Assembly: GCA_011800155.1 (NCBI GenBank) | Contig: CM022368.1 | Coordinates: 3,348,001 to 3,412,000, forward strand | DNA length: 64,000 nt | Direction of reading: 5' to 3' | Source of the DNA: Flammulina velutipes | Taxonomy: Eukaryota; Basidiomycota; Agaricomycetes; Agaricales; Physalacriaceae | Part shown: piece after piece, positions 23,719-34,746 of the stretch | Numbering within the stretch: position 1 is the stretch's first letter | Layout of the letters: each line of letters starts with the position of its first letter | The notes under the pieces: model-generated | Told to the model about the DNA's origin: nothing | Database searches by the model: none | The model's input: the letters and a program-made list of their open reading frames with translations, nothing else | Position numbers and translations under genes: made by a program

Positions 23719-24911
23719 ATGACAGAACCTATCCATCTCGGTATCATTGGTCTATCGACGAAAGGATGGGCATCTACATACCTTGCCCCACCTCTCCTCA
23801 AGGATCCACTTTCTTCCAAATATCGCATTGCGGCAGTGTGTACGACCAACGCCGACTCCGCGAAGGCCAGCGCAGAAAGACACACTGTCAAGGGTCATAA
23901 GCCGACAGCATACACATCCGTGGACGATATGATCTCTAGTGATGGTGTAGGCATGGTTGGCGTCTCAGTAAACATTCGGCACCACCTCGAACTCTCGAAG
24001 AAGGTTTTGGGTGCGGGGAAGACACTGTTCGTGGAATGGCCAGCCGGCGTAGGCTTGGGAGAGACGAAGGAGTTAGCAGCGTTGGCGAAAGATAAAGGGG
24101 TACACAACATCGTTGGGTTGCAGGCTCGCCAGGGCCTGTTATTCCGGAAAGTGAAGGCGATCGTAGAGAGTGGCGGAATAGGCCGGGTTGTGTCAACTAC
24201 GATGGTGAGCAAAGAAAAATGTTGCTTCCATATTTCCGTTGTAATGCCTCCAAATAGACGACAAGGTCACCGTCTACCTTTCCTGGAGGCGGGCGTCCGG
24301 CATGGGGCCCATCTATAACGACAGGTACAGAGTATACCACCCAGAAGAAGAACGGCGCCACTATACTTGATATTCCTGGTGGACATTTCCTCGATCCATT
24401 GACCTATATTCTTGGTCCTGTTGCGTCCGTTTCTGCCACAATCTCTTCGCAATTCCCGACTGCGACAGTCTACGACCCAACGGGAACCCCCACTGGCAAA
24501 ACCATCCCTCAAGACGCTCCCAACCAGGTTGCAGTGACGGGAACGTTAGAAAGCGGCGCCGTCATGAGTATACACTTTCGAAGTGGGATGGAAACACCTC
24601 TCAACAAAGCTGCTCCACCATTCGTATGGACAATCGACGGCACTAAAGGCACCATCCGTGTAGAGAATGACCATCCGCTGTCGCTCCTTGTCGAAATGTT
24701 CCCGCCCTCCCGCCTCATCCTCAACGACGAGGAAGTAGTGATTCCCGATGACGGGAAGACGAATGAAGGGCGTGCATGGGAGGAGTTTCTGAAGGGCAGA
24801 GCCAACGGGGATTATACTGACTTGGAGGATGCAGTGAAAATAAAGGCCATTATTGACGCGATATGGAAAAGTGCAGAAGAGGGCAGGCGTGTCGCGATAG
24901 CTAGGGATTGA
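23719..24911 (+). CDS. Gal80-like Gfo/Idh/MocA-family Rossmann protein
   Basis: Two exons joined across a GTGAGC..AATAG intron of about 52 nt (TTM to TTRSPSTFPGGGRPAW). The N-terminal NAD(P)-binding fold reads LGIIGLSTKGWASTYLAPPL, with SVDDMISSDGVGMVGVSVNI. At the usual EKP position it has FVEWPAGVG: the catalytic-type Lys is replaced by Trp, as in yeast Gal80. The C-terminal domain shows GATILDIPGGHFLDPL, FRSGMETP and WTIDGTKGTIRVEN. About 380 residues. By family knowledge such proteins can sense NAD(P) or regulate transcription rather than catalyse, but basidiomycetes lack a yeast-style Gal4 circuit, so the role here is open. Confidence 0.85.
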
Positions 24912-25380
24912 TTCACAGTTTGCGACAGTAGGACAAGCGGATACATATGTAGATAAAGACTATTGGTTGAGATTAGCTGAAGAAACACAATGAATTATGC
25001 ATGTATCCACGTACCTTTGACTTTCCTTGCCTGTGTACAAGCATCGTACGTTTACTTCCTGTTCGACCGTCAAGCTCCTCGATATCGAAGTAGGCCACAG
25101 CAAATCTGGAATATTCTGCGAACATGTAGAACTTGTGACCAGGCTGAGACCATGGTGGTAAGAACAAGAAAAGTGATCGTCGTCGAGTTCAAATGTTCAA
25201 TGTTGCACTGCCACCAATCTCCAACGTATTTTTTCCTCAAAAATATAACTAAATAACGGTGGACGTCCGAAGCTGGCTCGCAAGGGTATTAAACGCTGAT
25301 GTAGCGCTCCGCCTTGCGAGAATCCTCGAACAACGCGACTTGAGAGAATAGAAATCCTGGTGTCCGCTTCCGTAAGCCAC
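24912..25380. other. intergenic, nothing firm
   Basis: A minus-strand frame at 24973-25167 (HKFYMFAEYSRFAVAYFD) looks faintly coding but has no partners or start context. Possibly a relic; not called. Confidence 0.4.
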
Positions 25381-25382
25381 TA

Positions 25383-26089
25383 CTATCAGTGGCCCCGGCA
25401 TGGTTTTTGACAGGGATATGGTTATTAAATTAGTGTGGCCTCAATGAGTAACAGAAAGCTTTGGGGTTTGCTGGTGAATATCATGTACTATACCTGCTCT
25501 CTAACAAGTGTGAATATCTAAGGAAACAGATAAGAAATGGTCGCTCAAAATGCGGCCAAAGCGATCAAGAACTGGTGAAAAACCATTCAGCTCAATACCC
25601 CGGGAACGACTCCCCGCAAAATTCACCGACTCTCATAGCTAACTGGTTAGATATATCGGAAGGTAATGCACAAGTAAATTTAGCATCTACGGCTTGAGCG
25701 AACTAAGCAGAAGTTCCGAACGTATTTTAGTCACACAGTCACACTCGCGTCTTTGACCTCTTTCCAGCGTATACGTAGCTCTGTCCTTTCGACTTTGCTT
25801 GTGATACAGTTCAAGGTATTCAAACTACTATCACTGAGAGTCGGTGAATTTTAGCGGACGTCGTTCTCAAGATATTGAGCTGAGTAAGCACTGCATTGAT
25901 CTCAGCGCACCTTGCCCGCACTTTTGGAGACCATTTCGCGGGCGGATTTCTTAGATATTCACACTTGTTATGGAGCAGGTATAGTACATGATATTCACCA
26001 GCAAACCCCAAAGCTTTCCGTTACTCATTGAGGCCACACTAATTTAATAACCATATCCCTGTCAAAAACCATGCCGGGGCCACTGATAG
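25383..26089. mobile_element. 707-bp MITE-like element with long terminal inverted repeats, TA flanks
   Basis: The ends are perfect inverses (CTATCAGTGGCCCCGGCATG on the left, the reverse complement on the right) and each is flanked by TA (25381-25382 and 26090-26091), the duplication made by Tc1/mariner-type insertion. The arms are long: 25383-25635 and 25835-26089. They are nearly identical for the outer 140 bp and diverge with small indels inwards. The spacer is about 200 bp. Each arm carries a short frame beginning MGFAGEYHVLYLL. No transposase is present, so it would be non-autonomous. A transcript across it would fold into a hairpin of about 250 bp. Confidence 0.78.
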
Positions 26090-26091
26090 TA

Positions 26092-26949
26092 CATCAAACC
26101 TCTCTTCCTTCCTGCCATCATCGTCTCATGATCTCTAAAATTAGAACTGGTTCGACGACTGAAACTGCCAGCTGTTTCCAGTCAACTGCGACTCATGGAC
26201 GAGTAGTATCCTCGCGTAAATACTTCGGGGCTTCCATGGCATGTCTGAGAAGAATAACATCCAGACTTACTTTAAACGCCTCGCCACAGTTGTGCACCGT
26301 CGTTTTTCCGGTGCTACTACGACCACGCGGTGCAGCCCTCAGATTTCATGCCTTCACCAGCCGAAGAACTACTTTGGCGTATCATTTGGACCATACAGAA
26401 CCATCACCTGGCGGTTCATCTGACCATAACGGCCCAGCATCGTCTTGGATTGCGAACACGGAGTCCTAGTTGTATCTCTCCGAAATTCTACTGCATGTCG
26501 CGAGGAATACTTCTTCTCAATTCAATTGCGGAAAGACTCCTATTCAGTCCCACTTGAAGCTTGATGTCGGGGTAGTCCAATTTTTGCGTCAGGAGGCTAC
26601 GATGCTGTCTTCACATGGTACGAGCTATCGCGTCCATAACCTTCGCTCCCCTCACTCACGAACCCTAGTATCTCATTACATTCTGATTTTAAGCTAATAG
26701 ACGCAGACCCGACCCGTGGTCTCAATTTATTCATCGTATAGCGTGTTCTTGTGACCGTCCTTCGGTGTAAGTTTGGTTCTTACTCCGCGACCGAAAACTT
26801 TCCGCACGAACACCCGACACCCATGCTCGGCCCATGCTCAAAGAGATGATCTTCTGTCTTCGGAAGCAGAGTTGACTGACGTATAAAAGGACTGGAACAT
26901 CTTCGCTATTCTTCACTGGACCAAGCTCTGCCGTCTCGTCTTATCCAGT
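26092..26949. other. intergenic region upstream of the cellulase
   Basis: Short plus-strand frames at 26330-26697 (PSPAEELLWRIIW; LYLSEILLHVARN) have some coding flavour but break repeatedly; they may be remains of a decayed gene. The last 70 bp carry the GH6 core promoter. Confidence 0.4.
26882..26888 (+). promoter_or_regulatory. TATA box of the GH6 gene
   Basis: TATAAAA lies 62 bp before the ATG at 26950, followed by a pyrimidine-rich leader, as in strongly inducible fungal cellulase genes. Confidence 0.65.
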
Positions 26950-28321
26950 ATGAAGTACTCGACCATCCTCTCTGCTTCACTCGCAGTGACAGGCGCTTTT
27001 GCTGCACCTTCCGTGCGAAAGCGCGCTCCTTGCACTTCCCCCGTGCAGTTCTCCCAGTCGCAAAATCCCTTCACCGGTCGCACCCAGGTTGCTAACTCGC
27101 ACTACGGAGACTTGGTCAGAGCTGCTGCCAACAACGTCAGCGATTCATCGCTCAAGAATGCTGCTCTGGCTGTTGCTGAAGTTGGAACATTCTTATGGCT
27201 GTAAGTCTTTCGCATATCTCTACAACATCTACTCAATTCTTTCTACAGCGATACCATCTCCACCATCCCCACCTTTGAGGGTTACCTACAGGAAACTGAC
27301 TGTGGCGAGATTTTCGGTGTTGTCATCTACGACTTACCGGGCCGAGACTGTGCTGCAAAGGCTTCCAACGGTGAACTCAAGGTTGGCGAACTGTCTAGGT
27401 ACAAATCTGAGTACATCGACCGTAAGTTTGGTTTCATTATTCTTTGAAGCCATTGTCTCATATATTCCAGCCATCGTCGCAATCATAAAGAAGAACCCAG
27501 GCATTGCTATCGCGGCTGTCATCGAACCCGATTCACTCCCCAACTTGGTGACCAACGCTAACCTTACTACCTGCCAGCAGTCCGCTTCGGGATACCGTGA
27601 AGGTGTCGCATACGCTCTCAGGCAGTTGAACCTGCCCAACGTCGCCATGTACATTGACGCTGGTCACGGTGGTTGGCTCGGATGGAACGACAACTTGAGT
27701 AAGTCATATTCCTCGCCATCCCAAACATTCATTTACGTAGCCCTCCAGAACCTGGTGCTGAAGAACTCGCCAAGGCTTACAAGGCTGCTGGCTCTCCCCA
27801 AGCTGTCCACGGTGTTGCAACTAACGTTGCTGGTTGGAACGCCTGGGAGAAGAACCCCGGAGAATTCGAGAACGCCCCCGATGGCCAATACAACAAGGCA
27901 CAGGACGAGAAGCGCTACGTGAGCCTGTTCGGTGCCGCTCTTAGCACCGCGGGAATGCCCAACCACTTCATCGTCGACACTGGCCGTAACGCCGTCCAGG
28001 GCCTCCGCTTAGAATGGGGTGACTGGTGCAACGTCAACGGTGCTGGCTTCGGTGCTCGCCCAACCTCCAGCACTGGCGCATCGCTCGCTGACGCATTCGT
28101 CTGGGTCAAGCCCGGTGGAGAGTCCGACGGTACCAGCGACACTTCTGCTACTCGTTATGATTCCTTCTGCGGCAAATCTGATGGTGTGTATTGTTCCCGT
28201 ATTGAGAAAGTCAATGATTCTAAATGAGTTTCTAGCCTTCAAGCCCTCTCCTGAAGCCGGGCAATGGAACCAAGCCTACTTCGAGATGCTGTTGAAGAAC
28301 GCCAACCCCAAGTTCTCCTAA
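26950..28321 (+). CDS. secreted glycoside hydrolase family 6 (cellobiohydrolase II / endoglucanase)
   Basis: GH6 enzymes invert beta-1,4-glucan linkages, releasing cellobiose from non-reducing ends or cutting internally. A signal peptide (MKYSTILSASLAVTGAFA) is followed by APSVRKR, a likely Kex2 site. The catalytic domain shows FGVVIYDLPGRDCAAKASNG with the general-acid Asp, IAAVIEPDSLPNLVTNAN, YIDAGHGGWLGWNDNL, GVATNVAGWNAW, HFIVDTGRNAVQG and FVWVKPGGESDGTSD. Five exons with short introns. There is no cellulose-binding CBM1 or Ser/Thr linker at either end, so this is a catalytic-domain-only form. First of three plus-strand genes in the 27-32 kb block. Confidence 0.93.
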
Positions 28322-28560
28322 TCGGCTGAAGGTTATAACTCTTAAACTTGCATTTATACCATTGCATATGTTCTCGTTAAAAATGTGACGACTTTGTGAA
28401 ACGAACAAGCCGACGATCATTGTAGCAACACCAAAGATTTTTCCTCTTTTCCTTTCTCTTTGTCGGACTATACATACGAGTGCACATGAGACGAGTAGAT
28501 GACGGCATGAAATGATTGGAGACGCATCCCAACGCGCAGTCCCGCTCTTTAATCAAAACC

Positions 28561-29634
28561 ATGACCAGATCAACAATTTTAGTCGCAAGTCTGTCTGCAC
28601 TGCTGCTTTTACGGAAACTCTGGACATACTCTCGGTCGTGGAAAAGACTATCAAAGGTCGCCAAAGCAGGAGAACGCGTCCTTGTTCTTGGGGCTGGTAC
28701 TGGAATTGGGCGTGACGTGGCGCTCAAATACTACGCTAGACGAGCCAAAGTCTGTGTTGTTGGAAGAAGAAAAGACAAGTTGAATCAGGTGGTTGCCGCT
28801 TGCGAGACGAAAACTCGCAGGACGAAAGACGTGCTTTCCGTTGCTGCAGACATTTCATCGCCAGACGACATGATCTCTTTACGCGAATTATTGGATAAAG
28901 GTGTGCACATTGTTGAGCTGTGTACTTCTTTTTGAGCTACACAAAACGTTAGAATGGGGCGGCCTGGACACAATAATCTTGACCGCGGGCGTTTCTGCGT
29001 TGCAACCGATCCTTGGAGTCGCTGGCGTGGAGGATGTCGAAACAGCCACAAAACTCGACGATATCGGAAAAGAAGGCATAGAAAAGGCGATGTCCGCAAC
29101 CGAAATGGCCACTCGAATAAACTATTATGGCCCTCTTCTCGTCGCTCTGACCTTTGTAAGTTTGAATTCATTACAATCTTCCAACTATGGGAAATTTACC
29201 GAGTCTTTTAGATACCTCTCCTCACTCGCACCTCAAAATCGCCCTCTATTCTCCTCGTCTCGTCTATGGGTGCGCTCATCCCTTGCCCTACTCGAGCACT
29301 TTACGGTTCGACCAAGGCGGCTTCGTTGGTACTATACCAAGCGCTCTCTATCGAGCATCCATCCATAGCATTCTCCTTCGTCTTACCGTCCACCGTGGCT
29401 GGCTCTTTCCGTGCTTCCGCTGTCGACCAGGGCGCAGTTCGCGAATCCGACCCGAATCTATCTGGATTGAAGATCGACGTAGTAGCAGACAGATGCATCA
29501 GAGCGATCGACAATGGCGAGAAGATGGTTATAATGCCTCTCACCATGAACGTTGCACCGTTTCTGTATGCATTGTGGCCGTCATTGGTGGACAGCTTCAC
29601 CAGGAAGAAATACAGATATCATCCCCTCGTTTGA
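28561..29634 (+). CDS. membrane-anchored short-chain dehydrogenase/reductase
   Basis: Starts at ATG 28561 with an N-terminal membrane anchor (TRSTILVASLSALLLLRKLW) and a basic patch. The coenzyme motif is VLVLGAGTGIGRDVAL, a variant of TGxxxGIG. The Arg in CVVGRRKDKL suggests NADP(H). The catalytic pair is LLVSSMGALIPCPTRALYGS, continuing TKAA (Ser and YxxxK). Three exons. The layout resembles 11-beta-hydroxysteroid dehydrogenase-like ER reductases. The substrate is unknown; a lipid or terpenoid is possible. It lies between the cellulase and a carboxypeptidase with no sign of a shared pathway. Confidence 0.87.
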
Positions 29635-29815
29635 TCTGTCTAGCTAAAAGAAATTTGCAATAAAATGGACGTTAGACCTTCTCACTATACAGCTGGACTT
29701 CAACTGCAGCATTGCCTATCGTCAAGAATTGCCGGTATCAATTGTGTATGTAGCCCATGCGGCGCTTCAAGTTCTTCATGATTCTTACGTGATTTACAGG
29801 TTGTCTCTTATCACC

Positions 29816-31816
29816 ATGTTGTGGGCTTGGTATATTCTCTGTTGCAGCCTCCCCGGGGCGCGCGCAGCAGCGCAGGCGGCGTTAGGCGCTTCCAACATGT
29901 TCTTCATGAACACTACCTCGGATGGCAATCGCGGTACATCATATGATGATGGCCTAGTTACCCCATTAGAGTCGCTATCTCTACTTTCCTCCAACGAGTT
30001 TTCTACGCTGAAGCACCCACTCTATCCTCGACATTCAATAAGAATCAAGAAAAGTCAATTCTGTGATGGGACGGTTGGGTACGTCTATCCACCTGATTTC
30101 TTGACGATTGCTCATGTCACTATAGCGCGTACACTGGCTACATCGATATTGAAGCTCGGCATCTGTTCTTCTATTTCTTTGAGAGTCGCAGTGATCCCGA
30201 TAAGGACGACGTGATATTTTGGACTAACGGTGGTCCGGGATGCTCGTCTTCCCTAGGCTTATTTATGGAATTAGGTGCGTTCCTTTTCGGATACTCAGGC
30301 TACTAGAGCCTTGTGAAATCCTGGTGAAATCTGAAAGATTCGGACAGGTCCTTGCCGCGTAATTGAACCAGGAGGGGCCAAATATCATCCCGAGTCGTGG
30401 AATACGAATGCCAATATATTCTTCTTGGATCAGCCTATCGGAGTCGGCTTTTCTTACGCTGAATATGGAGAAACTGTTGTAAGTTTTTGGTTTGATTGCT
30501 ATCCGTGACTAAATCTCCACCAAGAGCACAACTGAAGAAGCGGCTCACGATGTTGCAGCTTTTGTCTCCATTTTTTTCGAGAACTTCAGCCAGTTCAAAG
30601 GCAGAGCCTTCCACATGTCTGGCGAGTCCTATGGTGTATGTGATCCGATGTCGGTCCACTCTCCTGATCCGTTTACTCACTTATTTGTTTAGGGACGCTA
30701 CCTACCTGTCTTTGCGTCAGCTGTGTACGATAACAACGCTGTATTGGTCGATGCTGGCTTAACGCCAATCAATCTGACCTCTGTGATGATCGGTAAGTCT
30801 ATCATTGCTGGATGGGCTCAACACTTCAATACGGAGCTCAATACTTAATATAGGCAACGGAATCACAGATAGCGTCGGAATGCTCTTATCTTACTATGAT
30901 ATGACATGCACTGCTGCCTCCGTGCCGCCCATCTATGAAATCACAACATGTGTGTACATGAAGAAGACAGTGGGTCCCAAGTCAATTGCTCTCACGGGAG
31001 AAGCATCTGACGTACGTATCGCAGCTCAAACGATGTGAGAAGTGGATGACGAACTCGTGCGTTGATCAATATGATTCGGTCAACTGTGGCGCAGCATATT
31101 CCTTCTGCCGTTCGGTTTATGCCGACCCCCTCAGTGCGACAGGTGCGCTATCCTCTGTTTGTTTTTGTCGTATTTTCACCTCCTTTAGGACTTAACCCGT
31201 ACGACCTCAGCCGCGAGTGCGATGGGCCAATCGCCGAAACTCTCTGTTATCCACAGACCAAGTACTTCTCATTTCACCTCATATTTATCCTTCCGTTTCT
31301 CAACTGAACCTAGATACATCCGAGAATTCCTTGATGATCCCGCAACTCGTTCAATCATCGGCGTTGATCCTTCAGTCCCCTCCAACTTCTCATCGTGTAA
31401 CCATGATGTTGGCTCGAACTTCCATGCCGCTCAGGATACCTTGCATCCTACCAAAGACTACGTCGGGGCTCTTCTTGAACGCGGGGTCAAGATTTTGATC
31501 TACGCCGGCACGTATGATTGGATTTGTAACTGGGTCGGAAATGAAAGGTGGACACTTGGTCTGGAGTGGACCGGGAAGGACGCATTCAACGAGGCGAAGC
31601 TCACGGAATGGATTGTTGAAGGAAAAGTTGCCGGCAAAACGCGAAGCGCTGACGGTCTAACGTTTGCCACCGTTAGCCATGCTGGACACATGGTATGCCA
31701 CCTAGTCTGCCTCTTCAACTTCGTGCCACTGATCAAATTTGTACCAGGTACCCTTCGATAAACCCAAGGAATCTCTTGCATTGATTCAGCGATGGATTGC
31801 AGGAGAACATATCTAA
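29816..31816 (+). CDS. serine carboxypeptidase, peptidase family S10
   Basis: Secreted or vacuolar carboxypeptidase. Signal peptide [20 protein letters not shown] at ATG 29816. Triad residues are visible: Ser in [14 protein letters not shown], Asp in [14 protein letters not shown], His in SHAGHMVPFDKP. The oxyanion/substrate motif is [20 protein letters not shown] and the partner strand [19 protein letters not shown]. Cys residues in [12 protein letters not shown] and [11 protein letters not shown] fit the conserved disulfides. About nine exons. It has a propeptide-like region of about 90 residues before SQFCDGTVG. Closest by motif to carboxypeptidase Y/S-type enzymes of basidiomycetes. No defects noted. 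Confidence 0.92.
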
Positions 31817-32435
31817 CTCCTCCATGAGTGAAGAGCGGAATACATACTGAATATTACTCAGCTGCGTGAACTATGGCATGTATAAAGCGAAAGCGAAATT
31901 GTACGAGATTAGCTTCAACGTATCTACACCAGAATTATGACAGTATGATCGAGTCCGAGATGCTCCATGGAGGCGCGCGCGCTCAACTTGAAGGCATTCT
32001 CAAGCGTGGCGCAATCATAAGTCAATGTTCTCAAACTCTCGTGTCCTGATCATCATATCCGGCTTCGGAATCTAGACACTCTTCAATCAATAACACCTCC
32101 TCTCAATTGCGCGTTTGAGACCTCTTACGATGAGGTGAGTCGAGGCAAAGAGATGTTTATTCGAACAAATGATTGATATGTATTATTTACACATGGCAAT
32201 AGCGTGTATACAGCACAGTGTAGTCAAAACTCATGTAAATAACGGGAATACTAGGTGGATACATGGGCGATTTTCGTGTCTGCGGTGTACGAGGTAACAC
32301 TGGTCCGTACACCATACGAGGGGAGAAGGGTAGTAGGAGAGATGTCTCGAGCTACCGTCACCCCATTCGCAAAGGTGGACTGGCAGGTCCATGCTGAGCC
32401 GAGGCGAGATAATAACCAACCAAAACCAAGAATGA
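31817..32435. other. convergent intergenic region, nothing recognised
   Basis: Lies between the 3' ends of the carboxypeptidase and the zinc-finger gene. No convincing frame, repeat or RNA gene. Confidence 0.5.
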
Positions 32436-33610
32436 CTATCCATCCTTGTGGTGCTTTTCGCTGAGGTGGCGTTCGAGAGTAGTTTGTGAGGAATAGAATC
32501 TAGATGTGGGGCATAAAGGGCATCTCCAATTACTCCCGCGTCCATGCTGGCGCACTTCGTGGCGCAGACGGTCGTGCTTCCTGGAGAAGCCTTCGCTGCA
32601 TCCAGGAATTGTGCAACCAAAGGGTTTTGGGTCATTCGACCGACGATGCGTCAGCATGTGGACATTGCGTGTGTAGCTGCGTGTAAACCATCTGCCGCAA
32701 TCTGGGTACAGGCATGGATGAGGGCGTAGCGCGTTCCCTTCTGTCGCTCCTGTCGACGATTTGGAAGTGGAAGGAGAGGGCCCGGGTCTAGAGGGCTCCT
32801 CCTGTAGATGCGGAGAGTAAGAGCTCGTGGACGAAGTGGGCGTAGATGGATACGATGGTAGGGAGTAGGAGTAATGAGAAGAATTGGATGATTGAGACAT
32901 GGATGGTATGGACCCATACGAGCTCTCTGACAAAGTGGGAGAAGGAGGTAGGTAGGATGAGGGCTGTTGATTGTGGAGCTCAGTTAAGCTTTCAGGCGTT
33001 TCTTGGAATTCTGTTGATGAAGATCAGGGCCATTCTTTGTGGACACAGGGACCTACTGACGAGAAGAAAAGTCCTGCCAAACCATTGGCATTTCGTTCGT
33101 CGAGAAAATATCTGTTGCTGTCGAGAATGCAGAGGGTAAATTTCCTTCCGTTTGACGTTGAGGAAATCTATAATCGCTCGGGGAAGAGAGCGATACGCTA
33201 TCCAGAAATTCGGAGGCTGCGTCAAGAGCAGACTTGCCATACGAGTCGTAGGGCGGGGGGAAAGCATCAGAGGAGCGCGGAAGTGAGAAGTAGGAATCTG
33301 GGAAAAGAAGTGATCAGCTGGTTTGTCGGCAGTGATTCGCGTTCTGCTCACTCTCATCTTGCCACTCATGCCAAGGGCTCGACTCTATTTTGACGGGCGT
33401 GTCGCACGATCCCTGACCTCCCCACATCATAGAAAAGTCGTCTTTCTTCGTACTGCTGAAGTGTCGCTCCCAGTCATTGGGCAGGAAAGAGCTTCCAATA
33501 GAGGGCGCGCTCGGCTTCATATCAGCGAAAGCGGACCCATCAGAGGTAGATAGTCTGCGTAGGGCCTGCCTCTGCCGAGCAAAGTCGTTGAAAGGGACAG
33601 CTAAGCTCAT
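32436..33610 (-). CDS. C2H2 zinc-finger transcription factor
   Basis: Three exons. Exon 1 starts MSLAVPFNDFARQRQALRRL at 33610. Exon 2 reads NSYFSLPRSSDAFPPPYDSY and ends DFSS. The GTCAGT donor there joins exon 3 at QFQETPESLTELHNQQ. The N-terminal two thirds are Ser/Pro/Tyr-rich and probably disordered. The C-terminus has three fingers: CLYPDCGRWFTRSYTRNVH, CTIPGCSEGFSRKHDRLRH and a wider CPLCPTSRFYSSQTTLERH, ending HHKDG. Linkers (RRSNDPKPF) resemble fungal developmental or stress regulators. Target genes unknown; no neighbour in common regulation is evident. Confidence 0.85.
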
Positions 33611-34746
33611 GGTGGTAGTCCGAGGGGAAATGAAGGACTACAAGCGAACGTTCGAGGTATAAAAGCCGTGGATCCAAGGACATAGCCAGCCGAGAGGGGA
33701 AACAATTGAAACGGGACGTAGTCCGAAGGCCCATTCTCCGGACGGTTTATCGTTTGACAAGATGATGATATGCACTTAGCCGAACCCAGTGTAGACGTGA
33801 TACTCTAAGTGATCACAGATACCATAAACGGGATGACCAGAGAGAGGATTCGAATTCGAGCGTAGCCAGGCAAACAGAATGGTCCATTCCGAGACGGAGA
33901 GACTTGTCGATCGGTCTAAGCTTAATTGCGTAGTGATGGTTCAACTTGAAGGACGTGATCAATGTGACCCTCGAAGCAAACCTACCGTGTGAAAAAGGCA
34001 CGCTTATTTCCCACGAAGTTTGAACAACTCAAATCGTCTACGGTGATCCTACACATACCTAGAGATCGATCTTTTGAAGGGAGATGTTCTGACTGCACGA
34101 TGTATACGCGCTTCTTATCACGTGTGACTCGTAGATTTGATACCGACGTGATTATGGGTCTGAAGTGGTCAAGGCTAGACTTATCATCCATCCTTTTTGC
34201 GAGTCATGTAACACAAACTGTTCATACTAAGTAGAGTCAGAAAAATGGGATGAGATCGAAAGTTGCTGTGGATGTCTATAATTCCTATATTCTCCGACTC
34301 TGTCCGCCGATTCCACGGGTTTACCTTGGTCGTAAATCAGATGATGGTCACTACACAAGCGATGCCTGGGTCCATGGGCTGGAAGTGCACCTGTGGTGCT
34401 ACTGGAGGAAGGAGATATAAATACATAACCATAATCGAGTTGGGTAGAGAACTGCCCCATAACATTGGTATGTGCAACGGCGAGAACTTGCTTGTCATAT
34501 GACTAGATATATCGGTCACGACTTCCAGATTTCTGTCACCAGAGCTTGGACGATATGTGCCATGTTTGTTTTCACGCCACAATTCGAACGTCATGCATGT
34601 ACGGGCCGGATGGCCGAAGCGTGTGTCAGCAAGTCAGTGCTGTAACATCTTTGCGCAGTAGCCATCACTGACAGCGCAGCATGAGCTTTAGTTTATAGTG
34701 AAACGGGACTGCGTAGCTCTTCCTTCTCCTCTGACGTGACTGTGCC
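33611..34746. other. divergent intergenic region of about 1.1 kb
   Basis: Upstream of both the zinc-finger gene and the orphan at 34747. One minus-strand 69-codon frame (33982-34191, MDDKSSLDHFRPII) is open but has no support. TATA-like GGTATAAAAG sits at 33656 on the plus strand. Otherwise nothing. Confidence 0.45.
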
